Below, piece after piece: positions 1-5,940 of a stretch of DNA of 5,940 nt. Each line of letters begins with the position of its first letter. The first letter of the stretch is position 1. The position numbers and the translations under genes were made by a program. Below the pieces are notes generated by a model. That model made no database searches. It saw only the letters and a program-made list of their open reading frames with translations, and was not told the origin of the DNA. Location of the stretch: the NCBI GenBank assembly GCA_913057845.1, contig CAJXPC010000120.1, positions 1-5,940 on the forward strand, written 5' to 3'. The stretch comes from an uncultured Pseudomonadota bacterium. GTDB taxonomy: Bacteria > Pseudomonadota > Gammaproteobacteria > Burkholderiales > Eutrophovitaceae.

Positions 1-47
1 GAGATGTAGAGAGGTCTCGTGGGCTCGGAGATGTGTATAAGAGACAG
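1..47 (+). other. Nextera i7/read-2 adapter contamination at the left contig end
   Basis: This is library adapter, not genome. Positions 29-47 are the 19-bp Tn5 mosaic end AGATGTGTATAAGAGACAG. Positions 14-28 are the Nextera read-2 arm GTCTCGTGGGCTCGG. Positions 6-13 (GTAGAGAG) sit where the 8-nt i7 index belongs and match my memory of index N707. Positions 1-5 (GAGAT) match the end of the P7 primer. Genomic sequence begins at 48, inside rpsM. A naive gene caller would extend rpsM back into the adapter as far as position 41, because the next in-frame stop is at 38-40. Confidence 0.98.
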
Positions 48-343
48 CTATTTATGGCTTAGGCAGAACTCGTGCCTTCGAGGTGTGTTCTAAAGCGGGT
101 GTGGAACCTTCAGTCAAGGTGAAAGACCTGTCTGGTGATGAAATGGAAAAGCTTAGAGAACAAATTGGCACCTTCGTAGTAGAGGGCGATCTTCGTCGTG
201 AAGTTTCAATGAATATTAAGCGACTTATGGATCTTGGCACTTATCGTGGAACTCGTCACCGTAAGGGCTTGCCGGTTAGGGGTCAACGAACGAAAACAAA
301 TGCGCGTACTCGCAAGGGTCCGAAAAGGGCGATACGGAGATAG
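48..343 (+). CDS. rpsM: 30S ribosomal protein S13 (uS13), 5'-truncated
   Basis: S13 sits in the head of the 30S subunit, contacts 16S rRNA, forms an intersubunit bridge to the 50S, and its basic tail reaches toward P-site tRNA. The reading frame enters at 50 as IYGLGRTRA, which aligns with the IYGVGKTR segment at about residue 22 of E. coli S13, so roughly 21 N-terminal residues are missing. The remaining 97 codons are intact. Visible hallmarks are [48 protein letters not shown], listed here as consecutive conserved blocks, and a basic C-terminus ending in RAIRR. Bases 48-49 (CT) complete a codon whose first base is lost. The GTG at 83 is an internal valine codon, not the start. The truncation is technical, because the adapter abuts the gene; it is not a pseudogene. 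It is the first visible gene of the alpha operon, with rpsK starting 57 nt after its stop. Confidence 0.96.
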
Positions 344-400
344 ATTTAATCAGTAGACCGTTAGTTATAACCAATCACTTAGACTAAATGGAATTTTTTG

Positions 401-790
401 ATGGCAAAAAACACACCAAGAGCACGCAAGAAGGTAAAGAAGAATATCGCGGAAGGTATAGCGCATATTCATGCGTCTTTTAATAACACGATCATCATGA
501 TCACGGATCGACAGGGCAATGCTTTGTCCTGGTCTACGTCAGGTGCTAATGGCTTTAAGGGATCTCGGAAAAGTACTCCATTCGCTGCTCAGGTGGCTGC
601 AGAAGCGGCTGGAAAAATGGCGCAGGAATGCGGTGTTAAGAATATTGAGGTTCGCATAAAAGGTCCCGGTCCAGGTCGAGAGTCCGCGGTTAGAGCTTTA
701 AATTCAGTAGGATTTAAAATTACGAGTATCTCTGACGTTACACCGGTGCCACATAATGGATGTCGTCCGCCAAAACGACGCAGAATTTAA
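401..790 (+). CDS. rpsK: 30S ribosomal protein S11 (uS11)
   Basis: S11 lies on the platform of the 30S subunit near the E site and the mRNA exit, next to S7 and S18, and contacts helix 45 and the 690 region of 16S rRNA. The 129-residue product matches the usual bacterial length. Conserved blocks visible in order are the basic N-terminus RARKKVKKN, then [67 protein letters not shown] and the C-terminal [12 protein letters not shown]. Asn119-Gly120 in that tail is the position known to form isoaspartate in E. coli S11. I chose ATG at 401 rather than the TTG at 398, which would add an extra Met; MAKNT gives the standard family N-terminus. The ribosome binding site is weak, a GGA at 390-392 about 8 nt upstream, followed by a T-run. 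It is co-directional with rpsM and only 13 nt from rpsD. Confidence 0.98.
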   Translation: MAKNTPRARKKVKKNIAEGIAHIHASFNNTIIMITDRQGNALSWSTSGANGFKGSRKSTPFAAQVAAEAAGKMAQECGVKNIEVRIKGPGPGRESAVRALNSVGFKITSISDVTPVPHNGCRPPKRRRI

Positions 791-794
791 GGAG
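788..794 (+). promoter_or_regulatory. rpsD Shine-Dalgarno overlapping the rpsK stop codon
   Basis: TAAGGAG combines the rpsK TAA stop with an AGGAG-type ribosome binding site 9 nt before the rpsD ATG at 804. Ribosomes finishing rpsK would stop on the rpsD binding site, which suggests translational coupling of the two genes. The coupling is an inference from spacing. Confidence 0.75.
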
Positions 795-803
795 CGATGA
801 ATT

Positions 804-1430
804 ATGGCTAGAAATACAGATCCTAAGTGCCGTCAATGTCGTCGAGAGGGTGAGAAGTTATTCTTAAAGGGCGAGAAATGTTACACAGACAAGTGTGGTA
901 TTGAGCGTCGACCTTATCCTCCAGGTCAGCATGGACAGAAGGGCAGCCGTATGTCTGAGTTCGGGCGACAGCTAAGGGAAAAGCAAAAGATTCGCCGTAT
1001 TTACGGCGTACTAGAGCGACAGTTCCGCAAGACTTACAAAGAAGCCGCTCGCCGTAAGGGGGTAACAGGTGAAACACTCCTGCAAGATCTCGAAAGTCGT
1101 CTTGATTCCGTGGCGTTACGCATGGGTTTCGGTATATCGCGTACCGAAGCGCGCCAAATTGTCAGACACAACGGCGTGATGGTTAATGGAAGGCGCGTCA
1201 ATATTCCGTCTTACATCGTTAAGCCCGGTGACATTATCGAAATTGCAGAGAGAGCAAAAACTCATTTACGAGTTAAAGCCTCTTTGGAAGCTGCAGAAGG
1301 AAGAGGGTTTCCAGACTGGGTGGAAGTCGATGTTAAAGGACTCAAGGGTACTTTCAAATCTGTACCGCAACGGGCTGATTTGTCATCAACCATCAATGAG
1401 TCGTTGGTCGTTGAGTTGTACTCTAAGTAA
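804..1430 (+). CDS. rpsD: 30S ribosomal protein S4 (uS4), zinc-binding (four-Cys) form
   Basis: S4 is a primary 16S rRNA binder that nucleates assembly of the 30S body, lines the mRNA entry channel with S3 and S5, and in E. coli represses the alpha operon by binding the mRNA leader near rpsM. The 208-residue product has the full family length. Residues 1-45 hold Cys9-x2-Cys12 and Cys26-x4-Cys31, the zinc knuckle seen in Thermus S4 and absent from E. coli S4. Residues about 50-90 include the conserved [17 protein letters not shown]. The S4 RNA-binding domain spans about 94-160, with [42 protein letters not shown] as successive blocks. The C-terminus ends in [11 protein letters not shown], as in proteobacteria. 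The start ATG has a strong Shine-Dalgarno at 790-794. The classical S4 target lies upstream of rpsM, outside the window, so autoregulation cannot be checked here. Confidence 0.98.
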   Translation: MARNTDPKCRQCRREGEKLFLKGEKCYTDKCGIERRPYPPGQHGQKGSRMSEFGRQLREKQKIRRIYGVLERQFRKTYKEAARRKGVTGETLLQDLESRLDSVALRMGFGISRTEARQIVRHNGVMVNGRRVNIPSYIVKPGDIIEIAERAKTHLRVKASLEAAEGRGFPDWVEVDVKGLKGTFKSVPQRADLSSTINESLVVELYSK

Positions 1431-1443
1431 TTTTGAACTACGT

Positions 1444-1475
1444 GTGGGGCAAGTAAGCTCCACGAATTTATTTTT
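1444..1475 (+). promoter_or_regulatory. Intercistronic hairpin plus T-rich run between rpsD and rpoA (possible attenuator)
   Basis: The 71-nt rpsD-rpoA gap contains GTGGGGC at 1444-1450 and GCTCCAC at 1457-1463. These form a 7-bp GC-rich stem with one G-U pair around the 6-nt loop AAGTAA. Two bases later comes an A/T run with TTTATTTTT at 1467-1475. The shape resembles a weak intrinsic terminator or an RNase processing site placed just before rpoA. The short stem and interrupted T-run argue for partial rather than full termination, since rpoA and rplQ must be expressed. Function is inferred from fold only. Confidence 0.4.
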
Positions 1476-1486
1476 CGAAACTTTTG

Positions 1487-1493
1487 AAAAGGG
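1487..1493 (+). promoter_or_regulatory. Shine-Dalgarno of rpoA
   Basis: AAAAGGG lies 8 nt before the ATG at 1502. It is a purine-rich match to the 16S 3' end, though not the full GGAGG, and it supports this start over any later in-frame codon. Confidence 0.6.
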
Positions 1494-1501
1494 TCGAATA
1501 G

Positions 1502-2479
1502 ATGCTTAATAGCTTTTTGAAGCCAAAAATTATTGATGTAAAACTTACTGCCCCTGGGCAAGCTAAAGTGGTTATGGAGCCATTTGAGCGAGGTTTTGGT
1601 CACACCTTGGGTAATGCGTTGCGCAGGATACTACTGTCCTCATTGCCCGGGTTTGCACCTACTGAAGTAAAGATTGATGGAGTACTTCATGAGTATTCAA
1701 CCCTGGATGGCGTGCAGGAGGATGTTGTTGATATCCTTCTCAACCTTAAAGGAATTGTACTCAGACTTCATAATCGTGACGAAATCACCTTAACTCTTTC
1801 CAAAGAGGGTGGTGGTGCTGTTACAGCTGCGGATATTGAGGTCAGTCATGACGTCGATATCATTAACCCTGAGCACGTGATTGCTAATCTAGCGCCTGGT
1901 GGAAAGATCAGCATGGAAATCAAGGTGCAAGGCGGTCGTGGTTACGTACCTGCTAATGTTCGATTGGGTGATGACGATGAAAACCGAGTGATTGGAAGTC
2001 TCCTGCTTGACGCATCTTTTAGTCCAGTGACTAAAGTAAGCTATGCGGTAGAGAGTGCGCGTGTTGAGCAACGGACAGACCTCGATAAGCTTGTGATCGA
2101 TATTGAAACAAATGGGTCAGTTGATCCAGAGGAGTCAGTTCGGTTTGCTGCCCGTATTCTTATGGATCAACTCTCAAGTTTTGCTGATTTGCAGGGCACT
2201 GTCGCAGAAGAAAGCGTCCCACAAAAGCCGGATGTTGACCCAGCATTTTTACGACCGGTAGACGATTTAGAATTGACGGTACGGTCAGCAAATTGTCTTA
2301 AAGCTGAAAGTATTTATTACATCGGCGATCTGATCCAGCGAACGGAAAACGAGTTGTTAAAAACACCAAATCTTGGTCGTAAATCGTTAAATGAAATTAA
2401 GGACGTTCTCGCTTCAAGGGGATTGTCTCTTGGTATGAAAATCGATAGTTGGCCGGAAACCCCGTCTGAGGGATCTTAA
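1502..2479 (+). CDS. rpoA: DNA-directed RNA polymerase subunit alpha
   Basis: The alpha subunit dimerises to start RNA polymerase assembly (alpha2, then beta, then beta') and its C-terminal domain contacts promoter UP elements and activators. The product is 325 residues against 329 in E. coli. The N-terminal domain (about 1-230) carries [19 protein letters not shown] at 29-47, with Arg42 at the place of E. coli Arg45, needed for beta binding. [21 protein letters not shown] and [20 protein letters not shown] follow. A linker with [12 protein letters not shown] leads into the C-terminal domain (about 245-325). This domain holds [19 protein letters not shown], whose Arg261, Asn264, Cys265 and Lys267 correspond to the DNA-contacting E. 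coli Arg265, Asn268, Cys269 and Lys271. [28 protein letters not shown] completes the helix-hairpin-helix. The start is set by the family-typical short N-terminus before LKPKIIDV. Several blocks read as betaproteobacterial. rplQ follows after 45 nt. Confidence 0.99.
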   Translation: MLNSFLKPKIIDVKLTAPGQAKVVMEPFERGFGHTLGNALRRILLSSLPGFAPTEVKIDGVLHEYSTLDGVQEDVVDILLNLKGIVLRLHNRDEITLTLSKEGGGAVTAADIEVSHDVDIINPEHVIANLAPGGKISMEIKVQGGRGYVPANVRLGDDDENRVIGSLLLDASFSPVTKVSYAVESARVEQRTDLDKLVIDIETNGSVDPEESVRFAARILMDQLSSFADLQGTVAEESVPQKPDVDPAFLRPVDDLELTVRSANCLKAESIYYIGDLIQRTENELLKTPNLGRKSLNEIKDVLASRGLSLGMKIDSWPETPSEGS

Positions 2480-2507
2480 GCTGTTTCTATTGAGACTTAG
2501 TTAAAAC

Positions 2508-2516
2508 AAGGAAGGA
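2508..2516 (+). promoter_or_regulatory. Tandem Shine-Dalgarno of rplQ
   Basis: AAGGAAGGA contains two overlapping AAGGA units. The second (2512-2516) is 8 nt before the ATG at 2525. This is a strong ribosome binding site, as expected for an abundant ribosomal protein. Confidence 0.7.
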
Positions 2517-2524
2517 AACACCCC

Positions 2525-2923
2525 ATGCGACATAGGCTTGGACTTCGAAAACTGAATCGCACTTCCTCCCATCGGGAGGCGATGTTTCGGAATATGACGA
2601 ACTCATTGTTGCGTCATGAAGTTATAAAAACGACTCTTCCAAAGGCGAAGGAATTACGTCGGGTGGCTGAGCCTATTATAACGCTTGGTAAAAAAGCTAC
2701 CCTGGCGAATCGTCGGTTAGCTTTTTCGCGTTTGCGTGATAGGGAAATTGTTGGAAAATTGTTTGGTGAGCTTGGCCCTCGGTTTGCAGCGCGCAACGGG
2801 GGTTATTTGAGGATCCTTAAATACGGTTTTCGACAAGGAGATAATGCGCCAATGGCACTCGTTGAATTGATGGATCGTCCAGAGGTTGATATCGCTGAGG
2901 TAAAGGATGCTGTTGAGGAATAG
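2525..2923 (+). CDS. rplQ: 50S ribosomal protein L17 (bL17)
   Basis: L17 is a bacteria-specific large-subunit protein that binds 23S rRNA on the solvent side of the 50S near the tunnel exit. The product has 132 residues, slightly longer than the 127 of E. coli because of an acidic tail ending in EVKDAVEE. Conserved blocks visible are MRHR at the start, [15 protein letters not shown] (about 10-24), [21 protein letters not shown] (about 34-54), [21 protein letters not shown] (about 59-79), [17 protein letters not shown] (about 83-99), and [11 protein letters not shown] (about 105-115). The start is fixed by the universal MRHR and a strong Shine-Dalgarno upstream. It is the last gene of the operon, and the terminator palindrome begins 19 nt after its stop. 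Its 3' end converges on uvrA. Confidence 0.98.
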   Translation: MRHRLGLRKLNRTSSHREAMFRNMTNSLLRHEVIKTTLPKAKELRRVAEPIITLGKKATLANRRLAFSRLRDREIVGKLFGELGPRFAARNGGYLRILKYGFRQGDNAPMALVELMDRPEVDIAEVKDAVEE

Positions 2924-2942
2924 ACAACAAAGTTGACTGAGT

Positions 2943-2992
2943 TTTAGGTTACAAAAAAGCCAGCAATAATGCTGGCTTTTTTGTAACCTAAA
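2943..2992. terminator. Bidirectional intrinsic terminator in a perfect 23-bp palindrome
   Basis: Arms 2943-2965 and 2970-2992 are perfectly complementary around the loop ATAA (2966-2969). The inner GC-rich core GCCAGCA/TGCTGGC is flanked by A6 (2953-2958) and T6 (2977-2982), so each strand shows a stem followed by a U-tract. On the + strand it ends rplQ; on the minus strand it ends uvrA, whose stop codon lies 11 nt away. Ten further base pairs outside the A/T tracts (TTTAGGTTAC and its complement) extend the symmetry beyond what a terminator needs. Confidence 0.93.
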
Positions 2993-3003
2993 TAATCTGA
3001 TCA

Positions 3004-5829
3004 CTATGAGGCGGTTAGTATCTTTTTCAAAAAGTGGCCGGTATAGCTATTATTTACTTTGGCTATTTGTTCAGGAGTTCCTTGAGCGATGATGTTGCCT
3101 CCAAGGTCTCCTCCCTCCGGCCCGAGGTCTATGACCCAGTCCGCACGCTTTATGATATCTATATTATGCTCGATTACTACAATTGAGTTTCCTTGATCTC
3201 TGAGTTTGACTAAGATATGAAGGAGCCATGAGATGTCACTGAAATGTAAACCTGTGGTGGGTTCGTCCAGTACGTAGAGGGTGCTACCAGTGTTTCGTTT
3301 TGACAATTCACTTGCCAGTTTGACTCTTTGTGCTTCGCCGCCAGATAAAGTTGTTGCACTTTGCCCTAAAGTCATGTATCCGAGGCCCACCTCTTCGAGT
3401 ATCGCAAGTTTACGCTTTAAGCTAGGTACGGATGAGAAGAAGGGTAAAGCTTCATTAACTCTCATTTCAAGGACATCACAAATATTTTTGCCTTTGTAAT
3501 TGATGTCTAACGTTTCCTGACTATAGCGTTTTCCATGGCAAACTTCGCAGGTCACAAAAACGTCGGGTAGAAAATGTAACTCTATACGTCTACTTCCTTC
3601 GCCTTGGCAAGTTTCACATCTACCGCCTTTGACGTTGAAGGAAAACCGGCCCGAGTTGTAACCTCGCTCTCTCGCGAGTGGCATTTGCGAGAATAACTCT
3701 CTGATGGTAGTAAACATTCCGGTATAAGTGGCCGGATTGGAGCGCGGGCTTCTGCCGATAGCACTCTGATCGACGTTTACAAGGTGCGTAATATTTTTAG
3801 TTTCTGTAATCTCGTCGTAAAGATATTCGCCTTTCGCTCTGCCACCCAGTAGGCGAGCTATAGCGGGAACGAACGTATCATTAATGAGTGTAGATTTTCC
3901 TGACCCTGAAACGCCGGTTATGCATACGAATACGCCCAATGGTATTTCAAGATTGACCTCCTTTAGGTTGTTAGCCCTTGCCCCTGTTAGCTTGATAGTC
4001 GGTGTTGATTTATCGATTATCTTATTTGGAAATTCGAATATTTTTTTTGTGCCAGCTAAGTAGGGTCCGGTTACTGAATTTGGATCATTTAAAATGTTCT
4101 CTGGAGTCCCTTCAAACACGATCTTGCCACCTGACTCACCTGATCCGGGACCTATGTCAATGACGTAATCTGACTCAACAATGGTTTCTTCGTCGTGCTC
4201 AACAACGATTACGGTATTGCCTAAATCTCTAAGTTTTTTTATGGACTCTATAAGTCGTTGATTGTCTCTTTGATGTAAACCAATAGACGGCTCATCTAAG
4301 ACATACATTACTCCACTTAGCCCAGCTCCAATTTGAGAAGCCAGTCTAATGCGCTGAGATTCACCTCCGGACAGTGTTGCTGATTTTCTCTGCAGTGACA
4401 GATACCCTAAGCCGACATCGATGAGGAATCCCACACGATTGATGATTTCGGTGATTACTCTTTCTGAGATTACCTTTGTCTGTGGGTGATTAATTAGTGT
4501 TTCAAAAAATATTTTGGCGTCAGTGAGCGCCATTGCATTCACCGCCGCTATATTGACTCCGTTGACTCGCACATTTCGGGCTGTTGGGCTGAGTCGAGAT
4601 CCTGAGCATTCGGGGCAGCTGCTAAGGCTAATAAACTTTGCCAATTCCTCTTTAACGGCCTCTTCTTTGGTCTCGGTATGGCGTCGATTAAAGTTTTTTA
4701 TCACACCCTCAAAAGTGTGATTGTCAGTTTTTTTCTGGCCGTCTTTACCTTGATAATAAAATTTTATTTTTTGTTTTCCAGATCCATGAAGAACAACCTC
4801 TTGCACTTCAAGCGGTAAATTCTCATAGGGTGTATTTAGATCAAAATCGTAGTGCGTGCTTAAGCTAGAGAGCATATCGAAGAAAAATTTATTTCTTCTA
4901 TCCCAGCCGCTGATAGCACCGGAGGCGAGTGATAATGTTGGGTGGGCAATGATTTTCTCAACGTCAAATATCTCTAATTGACCGATGCCATCGCAAGCTG
5001 GACACGAACCGCTGGGATGATTAAATGAGAACATCCTCGGGTTCAGTGGAGGGCAGGTGTGGTCACATTTGGGACAGCTAAACACCGCTGAAAGGCTGTA
5101 ATCTTTAGCTGTTTCAATGTCGTGTATCAAAATGCCATTTGGATTTTGTCTCAGTGCGGTTTCCAAGGATTCTGCTAGCCGTCCTTTCGAATCGCTAGTG
5201 ATTCTAAGTCGGTCGATAACGAGTTGGACTTCTTTTTTCTCCTGTGTGATTTTTGGCGCAGACTGATCATCTAAGTCAATGACTTCGCCATCGATTCGGA
5301 TTCGGAAGAAGCCCTGCGCTCTGAAGCGCTCGATGAGATTGCTTGTCGTTTGTGTTTTTTCTCTTTTTATTGGGGCCAGGATGAGTATTCTTTTCTCTGT
5401 CCCGAGGTCTAGGATAAATTCGATCATTTCTGATATGGAAAATGCCTTTAGAGGTTCCTGATGTTCTGGACAGTATTGTTCGCCAGTCCTTGAATACAAG
5501 AGACGTAAGTAATCGTGAATTTCCGTTACGGTCCCTACGGTGGAGCGTGGATTGTTGTTTTTAGACTTTTGTTCAATCGCGATCGCAGGCGATAGTCCCT
5601 CTATCGAATCGACATCAGGTTTTTCTAATACCTCTAAAAATTGACGCGCGTATGCTGAGAGCGATTCGATGTAGCGACGTTGTCCTTCTGCGAACAATGT
5701 ATCAAATGCCAGAGATGATTTCCCGGATCCCGATAAGCCTGTAAAAACCACCAGTTTATTTTTCGGAATATCGACGTCGATATTTTTTAGGTTATGGGTT
5801 CGAGCACCCCTAACTTTTATTGAATCCAT
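3004..5829 (-). CDS. uvrA: UvrABC system protein A (excinuclease ABC subunit A)
   Basis: UvrA is the damage-sensing ATPase of nucleotide excision repair; as a dimer it scans DNA and loads UvrB, after which UvrC cuts. The product is full length at 941 residues (E. coli 940) and lacks a signal peptide, fitting a cytosolic protein. In order: Walker [10 protein letters not shown] at 31-39; a UvrB-binding region about 120-245; zinc module 1 with Cys252, Cys255, Cys276 and Cys279; an insertion domain about 287-400; a CPEC pair at 405-408; signature LSGGE at 486-490; and Walker B VLDEP at 510-514. The second half has Walker [10 protein letters not shown] at 639-647, zinc module 2 with Cys738, Cys741, Cys761 and Cys764, LSGGE at 828-832 and VLDEP at 853-857. 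No key residue is missing. The start is set by the family-standard opening [17 protein letters not shown], despite no clear Shine-Dalgarno upstream. It converges on rplQ. Confidence 0.99.
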   Translation of the reverse strand: MDSIKVRGARTHNLKNIDVDIPKNKLVVFTGLSGSGKSSLAFDTLFAEGQRRYIESLSAYARQFLEVLEKPDVDSIEGLSPAIAIEQKSKNNNPRSTVGTVTEIHDYLRLLYSRTGEQYCPEHQEPLKAFSISEMIEFILDLGTEKRILILAPIKREKTQTTSNLIERFRAQGFFRIRIDGEVIDLDDQSAPKITQEKKEVQLVIDRLRITSDSKGRLAESLETALRQNPNGILIHDIETAKDYSLSAVFSCPKCDHTCPPLNPRMFSFNHPSGSCPACDGIGQLEIFDVEKIIAHPTLSLASGAISGWDRRNKFFFDMLSSLSTHYDFDLNTPYENLPLEVQEVVLHGSGKQKIKFYYQGKDGQKKTDNHTFEGVIKNFNRRHTETKEEAVKEELAKFISLSSCPECSGSRLSPTARNVRVNGVNIAAVNAMALTDAKIFFETLINHPQTKVISERVITEIINRVGFLIDVGLGYLSLQRKSATLSGGESQRIRLASQIGAGLSGVMYVLDEPSIGLHQRDNQRLIESIKKLRDLGNTVIVVEHDEETIVESDYVIDIGPGSGESGGKIVFEGTPENILNDPNSVTGPYLAGTKKIFEFPNKIIDKSTPTIKLTGARANNLKEVNLEIPLGVFVCITGVSGSGKSTLINDTFVPAIARLLGGRAKGEYLYDEITETKNITHLVNVDQSAIGRSPRSNPATYTGMFTTIRELFSQMPLARERGYNSGRFSFNVKGGRCETCQGEGSRRIELHFLPDVFVTCEVCHGKRYSQETLDINYKGKNICDVLEMRVNEALPFFSSVPSLKRKLAILEEVGLGYMTLGQSATTLSGGEAQRVKLASELSKRNTGSTLYVLDEPTTGLHFSDISWLLHILVKLRDQGNSIVVIEHNIDIIKRADWVIDLGPEGGDLGGNIIAQGTPEQIAKVNNSYTGHFLKKILTAS

Positions 5830-5900
5830 AGTTCTGTGTAGGCCAGAATAATTCGCTTATTCGACGATTTCCAATGAAAAAGAGTAACCTGATACTATAC
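5830..5900 (-). promoter_or_regulatory. uvrA upstream region, truncated by the contig end
   Basis: Only 71 nt of genomic sequence precede uvrA. On the minus strand a TATAGT hexamer (5894-5899), a 5-of-6 match to the -10 consensus, sits about 65 nt upstream of the ATG; any matching -35 would lie beyond the adapter junction. No CTG-N10-CAG type LexA box is visible in what remains. The 15 nt before the ATG contain no GGAG or AGGA. On the + strand, TTTCCA (5868-5873) and GATACT (5891-5896) with 17-nt spacing could be a divergent promoter, but each matches only 4 of 6 consensus bases. Confidence 0.3.
5846..5862. repeat. 17-bp inverted repeat upstream of uvrA
   Basis: GAATAA (5846-5851) and TTATTC (5857-5862) are perfect inverted arms around TTCGC, centred 25 nt upstream of the uvrA start codon. 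It has the size of a small operator or a weak hairpin in the uvrA leader. The arms are short and AT-rich, so chance is a fair alternative. Confidence 0.4.
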
Positions 5901-5940
5901 CTGTCTCTTATACACATCTCCGAGCCCACGAGACCTCTCT
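5901..5940 (-). other. Nextera i7/read-2 adapter contamination at the right contig end
   Basis: CTGTCTCTTATACACATCT (5901-5919) is the reverse complement of the Tn5 mosaic end. CCGAGCCCACGAGAC (5920-5934) is the read-2 arm, and CTCTCT (5935-5940) is the first six bases of the same index seen at the left end. This is typical read-through of short inserts that was not trimmed before assembly. Genomic sequence ends at 5900. Confidence 0.98.

Noticed and set aside
83..343. A short independent gene starting with GTG at 83
   Set aside because: The same frame continues upstream to the adapter junction with conserved S13 residues ([11 protein letters not shown]), so the GTG is an internal valine.
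364..371. GTTATAAC palindrome with TATAAC as a possible internal promoter before rpsK
   Set aside because: TATAAC fits a -10 box, but no -35-like hexamer lies at 16-18 nt spacing, and the gap is inside a well-known operon.
398..400. TTG as the rpsK start, giving a Met-Met N-terminus
   Set aside because: The ATG at 401 gives the usual S11 start MAKNT and better spacing to the GGA at 390-392.
1186..1603. Open frames of about 110 codons overlapping the rpsD-rpoA junction on both strands
   Set aside because: They overlap strongly conserved coding sequence, have no family features, and are explained as shadows of rpsD and rpoA.
2717..3004. A 95-codon minus-strand frame running through the terminator into rplQ
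   Set aside because: It reads through the terminator palindrome and the antisense of rplQ, with no plausible protein features.
5834..5846. CTG and CAG half-sites upstream of uvrA as a LexA box
   Set aside because: The half-sites are 7 nt apart rather than 10, and the inner bases do not follow the AT-rich consensus.
1..5940. A composite transposon bounded by 40-bp terminal inverted repeats
   Set aside because: The repeats are Nextera adapter sequence with an Illumina index; there is no transposase, no target duplication, and the interior is core chromosomal DNA.

Overview
This window looks like a short contig from a Betaproteobacterium-like organism. The evidence is phrase-level similarity of RpoA ([24 protein letters not shown] near [10 protein letters not shown]), S4, S11 and L17 to betaproteobacterial versions as I remember them; I ran no database search. 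Base composition looks balanced to slightly AT-rich, which would be low for many Betaproteobacteria, so a lower-GC lineage of that class is the more natural guess. Class level is the most I would claim.

Layout: positions 1-47 and 5901-5940 are not genomic. They are Illumina Nextera (Tn5 tagmentation) read-2/i7 adapter sequence, facing each other as a 40-bp inverted terminal repeat. Real genomic sequence is therefore 48-5900. On the + strand lies the alpha operon in its classic order: the 3' part of rpsM (S13, cut by the contig end), rpsK (S11), rpsD (S4, with an intact four-cysteine zinc motif), rpoA (RNA polymerase alpha) and rplQ (L17). The five genes are separated by gaps of 13 to 71 nt. 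The longest gap, rpsD-rpoA, holds a hairpin followed by a T-rich run that could be an attenuator or processing site. The operon ends at a perfect 23-bp palindrome with A and T tracts, which also serves the convergent gene on the other strand.

That gene, uvrA, fills about half of the window (3004-5829, minus strand). It encodes a full-length excinuclease ABC subunit A with both ABC ATPase modules and all visible zinc-binding cysteines. Upstream of its start only 71 nt of genomic sequence remain before the adapter. They contain a 17-bp inverted repeat and weak promoter-like motifs, but no recognisable SOS box and no good Shine-Dalgarno sequence.

The operon genes supply the small-subunit proteins S13, S11 and S4, the large-subunit protein L17 and the core subunit that starts RNA polymerase assembly. 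uvrA is functionally separate (nucleotide excision repair) and is merely a convergent neighbour. I found no novel multi-gene system: this is conserved housekeeping DNA. The points worth a second look are the adapter ends, the long terminator palindrome, the intercistronic hairpin, the zinc-type S4 and the sparse uvrA leader.
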